64,000 nucleotides of DNA from Diadophis punctatus similis (taxonomy: Eukaryota > Chordata > Lepidosauria > Squamata > Dipsadidae), in NCBI GenBank assembly GCA_023053685.1, contig JALIGW010000001.1, forward strand, positions 47,969,859-48,033,858. The letters run 5' to 3'. Positions 33,919-45,052 of this stretch are shown here, piece after piece. Positions within the stretch are counted from its first letter, which is position 1; each line of letters opens with the position of its first letter. The notes under the pieces are model-generated. The model searched no databases. It saw only the letters and a list, made by a program, of their open reading frames with translations, and had not been told where the DNA came from. The translations under genes were made by a program, and so were the position numbers.

Positions 33919-34398
33919 ACAGAGTTGGAAGTCCAATCCCCTGCTTAGGCAGGAAACCCTACACCACTTAAATGGTTATCCAACATCTTCTTAAAAACGT
34001 CCAGTGTTGGAGCATTCACAACTTCTGGAAGCAAGCTGTTCCACTTATTAATTGTTCTAACTGTCAGGAAATTTCTCCTTAGTTCTAAGTTGCTTCTTTC
34101 CTTGATTAGTTTCCACCCATTGCTTCTTGTTCTACCCTCAGGTGCTTTGGAGAATAGTTTGACTCCCTCTTCTTAGTGGCAACCCCTGAGATATTGGAAC
34201 ACTGCTATCATGTCTCCCCTAGTCCTTCTTTTCATCAGATTAGACATACCCAGTTCCTGCAACCGTTCTTCATATGTTTTAGCCTCCAGTCCCCTAATCA
34301 TCTTTGTTGCTCTTCTCTGCACTCTTTCTAGAGTCTCAACATCCTTTTTGCATCGTGTCGACCAAAACTGAATGCGGTATTCCAAGTGTGGCCTTACT
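33919..34398 (-). mobile_element. CR1 LINE 3' part (snake type)
   Basis: The minus strand covers the C-terminal ORF2 codons, for example [20 protein letters not shown] in the frame 34385-34173, and the CR1 3' end. Compared with the 28086 copy it lacks about 20 bp (the GGGACCTTGGAGGTCTTCTA block) next to the microsatellite and carries stops. It is 5' truncated at about 34398. Confidence 0.9.
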
Positions 34399-34446
34399 AG
34401 TGATACTAGTGGCCTTACTAGTGATACTTACTAGTGATACTAGGCA
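34390..34446. repeat. Short tandem repeat at a CR1 5' junction
   Basis: GGCCTTACTAGTGATACTA is repeated about 2.5 times directly at the truncated CR1 5' end, so it probably arose from slippage at the insertion junction. Confidence 0.75.
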
Positions 34447-35331
34447 ACCACAATCAGTCTATTGAATGTGGAGATGGCTGATTCTATCAGTCATGCTATA
34501 TGATCACAGCCATTGAGAAAGACCAGGAATAATAAATTATAGTGATAATTTATTTTCCTCTTGAAATGTTTCAAAAGATGTAAAATGGATCCCTGTTTAA
34601 TCATTTTAAAACTTGTAGATGCTGCTTAATGGTGTAGGTGATCAATCAGCATCTTTGTCTTGTGAAAGGAACAAGTAACAAGTATTAATGGAAAATCTGA
34701 TGGCTGGCGGGTTAGTCCTTCATTCTTATCCTCCTATTTCTGTGTGGTGAACTGTTTAATCCTGGCTTAGAAAAGAAGAAGAAACAGCTGCATGGCACCA
34801 CAAGCAGTACATGCTAAAATTTCCTGGATAGTGGCTGAAAAACTGGAGATGAGGTGAAACTAGACTGACGTAGGAATTAGCCAAGAAATAGAGATAACTG
34901 TAAAATATCAAGCAAGCTAGGAAGAGATCCCACAAATGATATCCAAAGGTGGAATTCAGTTGCTGTTTTTGCATTTCTTTTTTTCCAGCAGAATCAAGAA
35001 ATAACCATTCTTTATGCACCAATTTTAGCCACTCTATCTTTTGTCGAAACAAGCTATGAGAATTTAGGTAGAGAAGTCTACCAGATTTTCAGCAAAGTTG
35101 GTGGAGAGTTGCAGTGGGAGAGAAAAATTGGCTCCTTTTATGCCCACTGACAGAAGAAATTCTGTAATTGACGAGTTGCCTTCAGCAAGTTATATAAAAA
35201 GTGAGCAACAAGCAAAGCTGCATAAAGATGAGTTATGTAAGGGTTGGCTAAAATTCATCTCAGCTGAAAATTCTCTTCATGATTTTTGTTTTGGAAGAAA
35301 AAAAAAGCTAAGCCTTTGTCTTCCAATAGAT
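34447..35331. other. Intronic sequence, no gene recognised
   Basis: The 98-codon minus frame (35052-34756) has no recognisable domain. Nothing else was recognised. Confidence 0.45.
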
Positions 35332-35408
35332 CAGAGTTCCCCAACCTTTCCGGCTTTGCAGACTGGCGGGGCGGGGGGAGAGGGGATGGTTTTGCGCGAG
35401 CTCTGTTA
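35332..35408. mobile_element. Partial hAT-like MITE (CAGTGTTCCCCAACC type)
   Basis: It begins CAGAGTTCCCCAACC and continues with GGCTTTGCAGACTGGCGGGG and TTTGCGCGAGCTC, but the inverted right end is missing. Confidence 0.5.
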
Positions 35409-35424
35409 ATCTGTTAAACTACTA

Positions 35425-35968
35425 CAGGTACTCTTCATTTAGTGATCACAGTGGGACTGGTAACTCAGTTATTAATAGCAATAGCAATAGCACTTAGACT
35501 TACATACAGCTTCACAGTGCTTTACAACAGTCTCCAAGCAGTTTACAGAGTCAGCATATTGCCCCCCAAAATCTGGATCCTCATTTTACTGACCTCAGAA
35601 GGATGGAAGGCTGAGTCAACCTTGAGCCAGTGAAAATCGAACTGCCAGACTGCTGGCAGCTGACCCTCAGCAGGAATAACCTGCAGTACTGCATTCTAAC
35701 CACTGCGCCACCACAGCTCTTAAGTAAAAGTTATAATCTTACTTTACTTTAGCTTTCCTTTGCTTTACAGTCCTATGAAGGTCATAAATGCAAGGATTGG
35801 TTGTGCAGCTACTTTTTGATGACTATCATATGATGACTATCATATGAATGCTTACTTTGGGGATGCTGTAACGGTTGTTAAGTGTGAAAAATGGGCATGC
35901 CACTTTTTAAGTGCCATTGTAACTTTGAACAGTTGCTAAATGAACTGTTGTAATTTGAGGACTACCTG
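35425..35968. mobile_element. Tigger-like MITE, interrupted by a SINE
   Basis: The left end is CAGGTACTCTTCATTTAGTG and the right end TAATTTGAGGACTACCTG. TA flanks both sides (35423-35424 and 35969-35970). The interior matches the fragments at 30755 and 33503 (CATAAATGCAAGGATTGGTT). A SINE is inserted at about 35470-35722. Confidence 0.75.
35470..35722 (-). mobile_element. tRNA-derived SINE, nested in a MITE
   Basis: The minus-strand copy of the family at 12399 reads on the plus strand AATAGCAATAGCACTTAGAC, TCAGAAGGATGGAAGGCTGAG and ends CTAACCACTGCGCCACCACAG. It splits the surrounding MITE. Confidence 0.88.
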
Positions 35969-35970
35969 TA

Positions 35971-37590
35971 GTTTGGATTTTAACATACTACCCATTGACA
36001 TGAACAGAGAGGTTGTAGACTCTTAAATTACAGAGATCTTTGCTTTTGCTCTATGATCAATTATCCCTGATTCCTGGTCAGTTACTATTTCTTCTCTGGT
36101 AACATAGTCAAAACTAATATTTAAACATTCCAAATATTTCTATGCTTGTCATGAATGAAATATGGAATCCTAGAAGTTAAGTTAAAGGGTATATTTATGA
36201 ATTAATTAAAAAAAATTCCTGCCCTAACTGCATATCACTAGGCATTGAAACACATTTTTCTTTTTACAATTTATAAAAAAATGACTGTATTTAGCATTCC
36301 TACATCAAAATTGTTATAAATATCTGTTCAGGGTTTGGAAGAGAAATCAGTATGTGTATTTGAAATATGACAGCTGGAGAAACATAGCTAAATTTAGCAC
36401 AATGATTGAGAATATCATGTTGTTACAGTTCTTGTGCAAAATAAAAGCAGGTAGGACTGGTTGTTGCACAGCTGTGATTTTCATGGTTACAATATTTTGC
36501 CAGTACATGGAAAGTCCAGCGGCATTTTACTGATGTAGATTGCTATCCTTAAGTCACTAATGTGGCAAGTTACTGCACAGCCATCGTTTGAAAACTGGAC
36601 TGATTCTCCTTTCCTGGCTAGGATTCAGCAATAGCTGATAATAAATGTCTGGGTTAGTCTTTTCTTTCCCTTGTTAGTGGTTGCTAGGTACCACAAAATA
36701 TTCTTACATGGGAATAACCAATATCCCCAAAGATCGGATCATAACAATACAGGGCATAGGAGATAGATAGAAAAATGAATTTCCACCTGATGAAAGATAA
36801 TGTGTTGTTTTCACTCACAAGAGTACCATAGTCTGGTTGTCATTCATTTTTTTACCTTAGAATTTGATATTTAAAGAACATATGAAATCATATTTTTCCC
36901 CAGAGGTTGCTTTTTCTGCTGTTTGTGGAGTTCCTGAAAAACTATGGAAGGAATTTGTATTCTGGCATATCATTAGGCATGGCCCTTTCTCAGAAGTTGG
37001 CAGATGATATTTATATGCAGCATCTTTTCTATCAGCCAGGCACATCCTTTGCTTAAATTCCAGGTTGCATTCAGTTTGTTTTGATGAAAAGGCTCTCCAT
37101 AGCCAAATATTCGCTACCATTTCTCATCCAAACAGTGCTGAGTCATGCTGTACATTGACTTCCAAGAATTGCAGACATTCCACATTTGGAGCAAATTTTT
37201 ATACTCATGTGTTTCTTTCCTATGAGATCCTAACCTTTCCATTTTTATCACAATTTAAAACATCAATATGCTTATGATTAAAAGAGGTATTTGTGCTCTT
37301 TGCAGTTTTAAAGCGTTTAAGAGCAAGTTTGCTGCCATATAAAGTTTTTATCATAGAGGCAATTATTAAAATTGGCCAAAATTAAATTATCTCTTAATAT
37401 TTAAAAATGAATAAATAGTTGTCACTGCTTATGGCACAGACTACAGACTGGGACCTCTCATAATGCCAGTTCTGTTAGAGCTTAGTTTCTATTAGCTCTC
37501 TCTAAACAAAGAATATAAAAATGCATATTACAACACAATTAAACATATAGATAATCCATCCAACAATATAAAAACATGTCTGTTAAGGGG
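35971..37590. other. Intronic sequence, no gene recognised
   Basis: AT-rich. Nothing recognised. Confidence 0.5.
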
Positions 37591-37885
37591 GCCACATCCA
37601 TACTACCTCCAAATCCTGGGAGTATATCTAGATTTTCAGGGCCTTGTGGTGTGCCCTGGGGATGGGGGTCACAAGAATTTCTGTAAGGATCTCGTACCAG
37701 AGACCATGACAGAGAGAGAAGGTTTCCTAGGTTCTGTTAGATGGCATTGTTTAATTGAGGGGTTCCAGAGCATATCAACTTAGCCAGCTCTTGCCAAGCA
37801 AGCCAATACCATGGAAAAGTTATAGGCAAAACAAGATAGTGAATATTTTGCTATTTGATTCTTGTTATCAAAACTATGTAGTAGA
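37590..37885 (-). mobile_element. Possible LINE 3' UTR fragment
   Basis: The plus strand reads GATGGCATTGTTTAATTGAGG and GCCAGCTCTTGCCAAGCAAG, reminiscent of reptile LINE 3' regions. The family is uncertain. Confidence 0.3.
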
Positions 37886-37967
37886 TTAGAAACAGGCTTA
37901 TGTATTCCTAAAATTCAAAAATAATTTATATTTAATAATCAATATACACTTAAAGACATATTTGAGA

Positions 37968-40475
37968 CAGTGGTGGGATTCAAATAATTTAACAAACGGT
38001 TCTCTGCCCTAATGACCGGCTGGGAGGGTGTGGCTGAGTGGCCGTGGGCAGGGTGGGCGTGACATGGGACTCGTGCTAAGGCAGGACTTCCCTGAGACTC
38101 TCACTCACTCTCATTATACAGGTAATCCTCCAGTTACAAATATAATAGAGCCTACCAATTACATTTGTAACCTGGGTATTCGTTTGATTGAATCAGGTTA
38201 AATGAACGTGATCACTCCCTGCTTTTCCCAATGCATTTGTTAATCGAATGTGCAGGTCTTTAAATGCACATGAGGTATCTCAGGTTGGGGAACAGCATGT
38301 GGGGCTTAGTGCTGGAGCAGATCATCCAAGGCCTCTCCCAATCCATTGAAATACCTCATGCTCTCCTAGGATCTCCACAATTGCTCCCCCCCACCCCATC
38401 CGGCTCCGCTGGGTCTCCATAGACTGGGCCTGCTTTGCTAGCATCTCAGATTCCACTTACTCCTCCCCACACCATTTCCCATGGATTACTTTTTTTTTTT
38501 TGCTCTAAAGGTATAATTTTTACTGATATCTATTCTGTTAATATAACTAAATAAGCCATTATACACTTGAACAGTGGTGGGTTCCTACCGGTGCAGTCCA
38601 GTGCGTAGCTCTGGTAGGAAGTGGCCGATTGCACAATTTGCCGTCTTCGCCGGGCCATCGTGCGCATCGCCATCTTTTTAAAAGAATTTTGGGGTTTTTT
38701 GCTTCTGCACATGCGCGGAAGCAAAATCTCACCAAAATGTCACGAGGGGACGCACGCGAGAAAGAGATTTCGGCAAGATTTTGCTTCCGCGCATGCGCAG
38801 AAGCAAAATTGTGCAAGGGGGCGCAAACAAGTGCACGCACAAAACATGGAGATGCGCACGCAGTGCACCGGTATCGGTAAATGAGCAACCCGCCCCTGCA
38901 CTTGAAGCATTGTGAAATGCAATCTGATCAGAAACAAGAAATTTGACCTGCCTAATGTACAATGCTTGATAGTAGCATTATAAAAAGACTTTTCCATGAA
39001 AGTTTAAACTCCAGAATTTTTAAATTTGGCAATCTTAGGTCAAAAATGGCTAAAATGATACAAATACCTTTGAAACATTGATTATTCCCCCCTATATTGG
39101 AAACTATTCTTCTGCTAATGAAAGCAGCTATCTCTTAACATAGGTACCTTCTAAAATTTTAGCAAGAACCGGTATATATTTTGGAAACAGTAATAGATGC
39201 ATTTTAAAGTCATTGTTTTTTACTGCTTTTTAGAGTGGTAATAAGACCACTTTAGAGACCATTCATTATATAGCTGTAGGGATTTTGCTCCCTTAGGAAT
39301 TCTGTTGCCTTTTTTTCTGCTTCCTTTATGTTGTTTTAAATAGACAAATTATTAAGAAAAATCAGTTAAGGAGTAGAGCTTTAGTTGATGGTGAGAGAGG
39401 AACTACTCTGAAGAAACAGATTGATTCTCAATGAATATTCACTTTGCTTTTATCAAAACAAAAATGTACAATTTGCTGCAAAAATCAGAGGATGGACATA
39501 AATGATTTAGTTGCAAATCAGGGACATTTTAAAGATATAGTTCTTTTATATTTGTAAACATAACCTTAATAGGTTACATTCATGCTAACTTAATTACCTT
39601 TACTTCCCACTGAAAATAATGGAAATCTTAATCATGCCATTTATTTTATTACTTACTTTTTGAAGATCTTACTTTTTTGAAGATCTCCAGAGGTCCAGAA
39701 GAGGCTGACCCACTGGCAGAGAAGCCAAAGTGTTTTATTCAGATGATGGTGAAGCTGTAAGAACGTGAAATCTAATGAAAACATTTTCACCAGCTTCTGA
39801 GTAAAAGACTTCAGCTGGGGCCATGTGGCCAGCAGGCCTAGGCCTGGACTGGGCTACAGCAGCCTCCTGCTTCAGGGATTGAGGCAGCAGCAGCCAATGA
39901 AAGTGGAGGTTGCTTCCGTTGTCTCATCAGGATGAACTGCAAGGCCTTTGTTGATTTGCTGCCACGCCCCAATCTCTGAAGCTGCTTATTCGAAGTAGCC
40001 AGTCAGTCAGCAAGCTCTAGGAAGGGGAGCTGTAGGGAGGCTCAGACCGGGCCTGGGAGGGCAGATCGGGCCCTGGGACCCTCCATTTCATCCTGTAAGA
40101 GGCTGGGGGAGTCCTAGGAAGGCTCTGTAACAGGCCATTCAAGCTGGCAAAGAGGTGAAAGAAGGCTCACCAGATAGGCAGATAGCTGGGCTGGGTGGGA
40201 GGCAGTGGAGAATGGTGAAGGAAGGCTCAGCAGGTATCTGAGCTACGTGAGAGGCTGGGGCAAAGGCAGGCAAGTGGGCTGGGTTGTGGGGGGCACATGG
40301 TCAAGGCGAGCGAGGGAGCCAGAGACTATGCCGTGGCCAAGGCGGGCGAGGCGAGATAAGGAGTGACTGGGAGGGGAGGGGCATGAGGGGTGCAATTAGC
40401 CGGTTCTCCGAACTGCGCAAAAATTTAACAACTGGTTTGCCCGAACCGGTCCGAACTTGCTGCAGCCCACCTCTG
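37968..40475. mobile_element. 2.5 kb hAT-like element, CAGxGGTGGG family, with nested member
   Basis: The left end is CAGTGGTGGGATTCAAATAA and the right end GCTGCAGCCCACCTCTG. It is flanked by a perfect 8 bp duplication ATTTGAGA (37960-37967 and 40476-40483). Subterminal regions share AATTTAACAA and GGTTC/CCGGT motifs in inverted order, as in shorter members. A separate 327 bp member with its own target duplication is inserted at 38572-38898. The right third (about 39680-40400) is G-rich with repeated GAGAGGCTGGGG and AAGGCTCA motifs. No transposase frame is readable. Confidence 0.85.
38572..38898. mobile_element. hAT-like MITE, CAGxGGTGGG family, nested
   Basis: It runs from CAGTGGTGGGTTCC to AGCAACCCGCCCCTG, 327 bp, with a perfect 8 bp duplication CACTTGAA (38564-38571 and 38899-38906). 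The interior has CTTCCGCGCATGCGCAGAAG palindromes. It has the same length as the copy at 41636-41962. The open frames inside are composition-driven. Confidence 0.92.
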
Positions 40476-40677
40476 ATTTGAGACCTATAGCACGTCAGAT
40501 AGGAACATTTGAGAATAATTGTATTCAGGGCTATCTTCTATCAAAAAAGAAGTTACCAATCAATTAAAAGTGTAATGCATTCAGTTTGGTGATTGAAAGA
40601 TAAAATAAGTGTTGAAAAAGTGTCAGGAAAACCAGAAGAAATTTCAAATGGTGATTCCCTTACACAGTTGTTCAGGT

Positions 40678-40830
40678 TTAATCTCACCAGCTCAAGATTG
40701 ACTCAGCCTTCCATCCTTCCAACGTCATTAAAATGAGGACTCAGATTGTTGGGGCAATATGCTGACTCTGTAGACCGCTTAGAGAAGCACTGTGAAGTAG
40801 TATATAAATCTTAAGTGCTATTGCTATAGG
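40678..40830 (+). mobile_element. tRNA-derived SINE, 5' truncated
   Basis: CTCAAGATTGACTCAGCCTT, CAATATGCTGACTCTGTAGA and a TTAAGTGCTATTGCTAT end match 12399-12634. The tRNA-like head is missing. Confidence 0.85.
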
Positions 40831-40948
40831 AAAATGCAGGAAAATGCAGAAGAAGCAAAATAAGACACTTGCTGCAACAAAGAAAGGTACAAATTTGTAA
40901 ACTTCCTGCCAAAGAGGGTAAAAACATATATCGCTATTCCTCTTTCTG

Positions 40949-40949
<1 letters not shown>

Positions 40950-41018
<69 letters not shown>
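40950..41018. repeat. (CA)n microsatellite, 69 bp
   Basis: Uninterrupted CA dinucleotides lie about 260 bp before the HHAT exon at 41276. The Cys/Val and His/Thr open frames across it are artefacts. Confidence 0.97.
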
Positions 41019-41020
<2 letters not shown>

Positions 41021-41275
41021 GTTGACTTGGATTAACTGCTATTCAGCCTAATCTAAAGGCAACTTTCAGAATTAGCAGCATTTAAATACAATTTACAAAG
41101 CCAATGTATTTGAGGATTACAAATTTTCATTTGAAAATTATTTCTGGAATGTTTTAACACATACCGACATCCAGGTAATATTTAATCTGGCAACAACAAA
41201 TAGACTTCAGTTAATCCAGCATTAAAATTTTGCTAGCTTTTATTTTAAGCTGTCTCTTAATTTTTATTTTTTTAG

Positions 41276-41449
<174 letters not shown>

Positions 41450-41635
41450 TAAAAATTATTAAAGATTCGTGCATGGACATACATTGCTGGTGTAGCTTAA
41501 TCTTGATACTATAACAACAACAATAATAATAACTCTCATTTGGCTTGTTGGCTTTCAAACTGTTTTTTGTTTTTATTTTGTTTTATTTGAGATGCATTTT
41601 CTACCAAAACTGTATTCAAATCCTGACGGTAAAAA

Positions 41636-41962
41636 CAGAGGTGGGTTCCTGCCGGTTCGGACAAGTTTGCCCAAACTGGTAGTGACCCGCTGGTGACATC
41701 ACGATGATGTCACCAAACCGGATCGGTCGGTGCTGCTCCGTGGGCGCCGTCACCATTTTTTGGGATTTTATTTTTTTTCTTCTTCTGTGCATGCGCAGAA
41801 GCCGAGTTTCTGGCACTGCACATCCGTCGGCATTTGTTTTTGGTTTTTTTTTAAAAAATGGAGGTTTTTTGCACTGCGCATGTGCGCGCGCGTCCATGAG
41901 GCACGGCGACACGGTGTGGGAGGAAGCGAACCGGCAGCAAGGTAAGTTGGAACCCACCCCTG
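41636..41962. mobile_element. hAT-like MITE, CAGxGGTGGG family
   Basis: It runs from CAGAGGTGGGTTCC to GGAACCCACCCCTG, 327 bp, with a perfect 8 bp duplication GGTAAAAA (41628-41635 and 41963-41970). It starts 215 bp after the exon with the GC donor. The interior has GCATGCGCAG motifs. It has the same length as the nested copy at 38572. Confidence 0.93.
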
Positions 41963-42107
41963 GGTAAAAACAGTAATAAATACTGCTTTGTGCAATTTGA
42001 ATCTAATTTAGTTAATTTATCAAACAGCAAATTATTTGTTAGTATTAGCATGAACAGTGAGGTAAAAACTAAGTACTTCATCAGTGAAGGATATATTAGG
42101 ATAAGAG

Positions 42108-43022
42108 TAGAGATGTGAAAGCCTGGAAAAAACCCGGAAAAATTCAAAAAACCCTGGGTTTTTTCCGTTTTTTTCCTGAAGGCTTTTTTGTTTTTTTCCA
42201 AAAAATTGGAAAAATTGAAAAAAGAAAAAAAACATTGTGGAATATTTTATTTTAACACGAAGAATAAAATATTTTAAGACAGGTTGTTCAAATATTTTCC
42301 AAATCATTTCTAAAAAAATGTATGATATCAGATTATTCTAATTTCTGTGCACTGAGTGAGGACAAGCAAGTCCTAGGTAACAAACTGAACCGTCCAATGC
42401 AAGAACAGTATGCATTTCTTCCTTTAGGAGGTGCTGCTATTGTAACAAGAAAAAGGTTTCAGTTTTGCTTTTGCATGTTAGTGGGTGTGTTTGGTTTGGT
42501 TTGTTCTGTCCTCTTCACTAGGCCTCAAAAGCATTGGAAGAAAATACAGAGCAACAAAAAGGACCTGTGCTGAATGAAGGGACTTATGAGAATGGGGTTT
42601 TTATTTTTATTTAATACTGTGGAGAGGAAATATGAAAAATTGTTACTTTTGGTTTTGAAAATTATTTTGTGGAGACTTTTTGGCTGTTCCACATAAACTA
42701 GTAAGCAGTTCAGGAGATTGTTGCTCCCTTTCTTACAATTACAAATAAATAGTATAAAAAAGTAAATTCTGTTTGTGATAATTGTTTGGCTACACTATAT
42801 TTTTAATATGCTAGTTGTGATAATTTGATGCCAAGTCAAATTGTCCATAGTCATGTTTTATGTTCCTAAAGTAACAGAATGACTTTCAATCTTAAAAAGA
42901 CAAAAAAGTGCTAATGTAGCATTTTTTCAATGTTTCCGAAAATTTCCGTTCTCCCCCCAAAAAACCGCAAAAAACCCGGGTTTTTTTCGAGCTTCAAAAT
43001 TTCCAGAAATTTTACATCTCTA
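42108..43022. mobile_element. hAT-like element, TAGAGATGT ends, 915 bp
   Basis: The left end is TAGAGATGTGAAA and the right end TTTACATCTCTA. It is flanked by a perfect 8 bp duplication GATAAGAG (42100-42107 and 43023-43030). Subterminal AAAACCCGG / CCGGGTTTTTT blocks are inverted. The 83-codon interior frame (42322-42573) has no transposase motif I recognise, so it is probably a non-autonomous derivative. Confidence 0.88.
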
Positions 43023-43030
43023 GATAAGAG

Positions 43031-43863
43031 TTATGTTTTATATAACGGAACTGAAAAATTGTAAGAGAGTTTTTATAGTCTTTTGAAATTATAACATTGA
43101 ATATTCAGAAAGCCATGCAGAGTAGGGCTATACTGCAATTAGGAGCATGTGAGAGCACAGTAGCAACAGATGCAGAGTTCCTTGCAAAGAAATGCAGAGT
43201 TTGTGTTTTCATATGCTTCACAGCTCTTTGTTTTTGAAATAAAGCATTGCCTAGCCAAATATACAATATTTAGATTGTTTAAATTCCTATATATCATAAT
43301 TCCTTCTTTTATCTACTGGATTTTAATTTCAGTATATAAGGAATTTTATTACCAGTTTTAAAAAGTTGTGGGGTTGTTTAGAATTCTTATTTCAAGAATT
43401 TAGAATTTTTATTCCAATGAATGGCTGATGGTGAATAAAACCTTAAGTAGGCTTATATGTGATGTGTGCTTGGCATAAGCAGTTGGTACCCATTTAACTG
43501 ATACACAGTGTACATTCACTTTCTTAAGTTCAAGGCTTCGAGATAACAGGGCTACAATTCCCACTGTGTTCAGCTGTCATGACAGCTCCATATATTCCTG
43601 TGATGCTACACTGAAAGCTATTAGATTAATTAGTGCCCTTATGGAGATTTTTTGAATCTGTTATTTCAAGAAACTAAATCTGTCCCCCTTGTTGTCCTTC
43701 AGGAAGATCCTAAATATTTCCAGTCCAATATATGTCTGTGGTACTTACGTCTTTATGAAATGTGTTTGAATCACGGCACAATTATGACTTTTCATTCGAG
43801 CACTTTTATTTCCTTTTGGGCAATTCAGTTTAACATTCAACAATAGACATGTGTTTTTCATGT
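43031..43863. other. Intronic sequence, no gene recognised
   Basis: AT-rich. Nothing recognised. Confidence 0.5.
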
Positions 43864-43871
43864 CATTAGGC

Positions 43872-44644
43872 TAAGGTGACCAGACGTCCCGCTTTTGGCG
43901 GGACAGACACGCTTTTCAAGCATGTGTCCCGCGTCCCGCATTCTTTTCAAAAAGTCCCGCTTTTTTTGAAAAGAATGCGGAAACAGCGGGACGTCTGGTC
44001 ACCTTAGAGGGAAGCACAAAAGAGAGGTACCGGAAGCAAGTCGGGCGGAATTTCAGCGAGGCAGCTGCCTGCTGGGGAGAGGGGGAAGGGGAGCTGCTCC
44101 TCCTCTCCTTCCCCCGCCCCATCTCTAGCCCCGCCCTCGGAGGCGCCGCTGCTGTTGGGATGCGGGTGGAGGGGTGAGGGACGAGGAGCCGTCGCCGCTG
44201 CTGTCGTGGGTTTGAGCTCACGAGCGGCCCCTCCGGCGGCGCAAACAGCCCTTTCTCGTCCCTCTCCCCTCTCCCCTTCCTTCCCCCCGTCGCCTCGCTG
44301 CCGCGGGCTGGGCGGGCGACCAGGAGACCGCGGGGCTTGGATGCCTGGAGCTCGTGACAGGTAAGCTGCCTGTCACAAGCTCCAGGCATCCAAGCCAAGC
44401 CTCCTTTCCCCGTCTCCCGCCTCCCGTTCGTCGCTTGCCAGCCCGGCCCCAGGGCAGCTCCCGAAGGGGAGGCGGGAGGCGAGGAAAGGCCTCCCGTCTC
44501 CCCCCCCACCTGGACTCCGACATTTGCTGTGTTTTGCCATCTGCGCATGTGCAGCGTTCTGTGCATGCGCAGAGGGCAAAACAAATGGCGGCGCCCAGGC
44601 AGGCCCGCCCCCCCGTCCCGCTTAAAAAAAATCTGGTCACTTTA
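43872..44644 (+). mobile_element. hAT-like CpG-rich element, TAAGGTGACCAGAC ends, copy 1
   Basis: The left end is TAAGGTGACCAGACGTCCCG and the right end ATCTGGTCACTTTA. It is flanked by a perfect 8 bp duplication CATTAGGC (43864-43871 and 44645-44652). The first about 136 bp (43872-44007) form a complete palindrome with a second inverted end GACGTCTGGTCACCTTA, so the element carries three terminal-type sequences. The interior is very CpG-rich with open frames up to 222 codons on both strands; none shows a known domain. The second copy is at 62194-62976 in the opposite orientation. Confidence 0.88.
44339..44391. repeat. Hairpin, 23 bp arms with 1 mismatch, 7 nt loop
   Basis: The arms 44339-44361 and 44369-44391 (GGATGCCTGGAGCT... 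and its complement) flank TAAGCTG inside the CpG-rich element. Confidence 0.88.
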
Positions 44645-44796
44645 CATTAGGCACATGATTTTGAATGGCAAGATTTTGTACAACAATTGGTGTACAAAAG
44701 AATGCCCTGTACGGAATCACATACACAAATTTTCCTGGCATGAAGAGGGTTTACCTCTTGTTGGAAGTCAAGTAGGATAGTTTTATCTCTTTACTG

Positions 44797-45052
44797 TTAT
44801 TTATTTATTTATTAATGAGATTTATATACTGCCTCATAGTGCAAGCACTCTCTAAGCGGTTTACACCATTAAGCAATGTATATATTTTACATTGCCCCCA
44901 ACAATCTGGGCCTCATTTTACCTACCTCGGAAGGATGGAAGGCTGAGTCAACCCTGAGCCGGTGAGATTTGAACAGCTGAACTCAAATGATCACAGTCAG
45001 CTAAAGTAGCCTGAAGTACTGCTCTCTAACCGCTGCGTCACCTCGGCTCTTT
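44797..45052 (-). mobile_element. tRNA-derived SINE with (TTTA)n-type tail
   Basis: On the plus strand it runs from TTATTTATTTATTAATGAGA, through TCTAAGCGGTTTACACCATT and GGAAGGATGGAAGGCTGAGT, to CTAACCGCTGCGTCACCTCG. It matches the 12399 family, but the 3' tail ends with an (AAAT)n tract instead of TGCTATT. Confidence 0.8.

Larger units (their letters stand above)
29100..41275 (+). other. HHAT: HHAT intron, complete (12,176 bp)
   Basis: It starts with donor GTAAGT (29100-29105) and ends with a T-rich tract and acceptor TTTTTTTAG (to 41275). It joins two exons in phase 0. The contents are a series of transposon insertions, listed separately, with short AT-rich stretches between them. Confidence 0.93.

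Noticed and set aside
40284..40481. Gly/Arg-rich frame as a small gene
   Set aside because: It lies at the right end of the 2.5 kb hAT-like element and is composition-driven.
40741..41051. Cys-Val and His-Thr repeat proteins
   Set aside because: Translation of a (CA)n microsatellite.
43916..44650. 222-codon and other frames in CpG-rich sequence
   Set aside because: They lie inside a hAT-like element with defined ends; a reverse copy at 62194-62976 gives similar but differently broken frames. No known motif.
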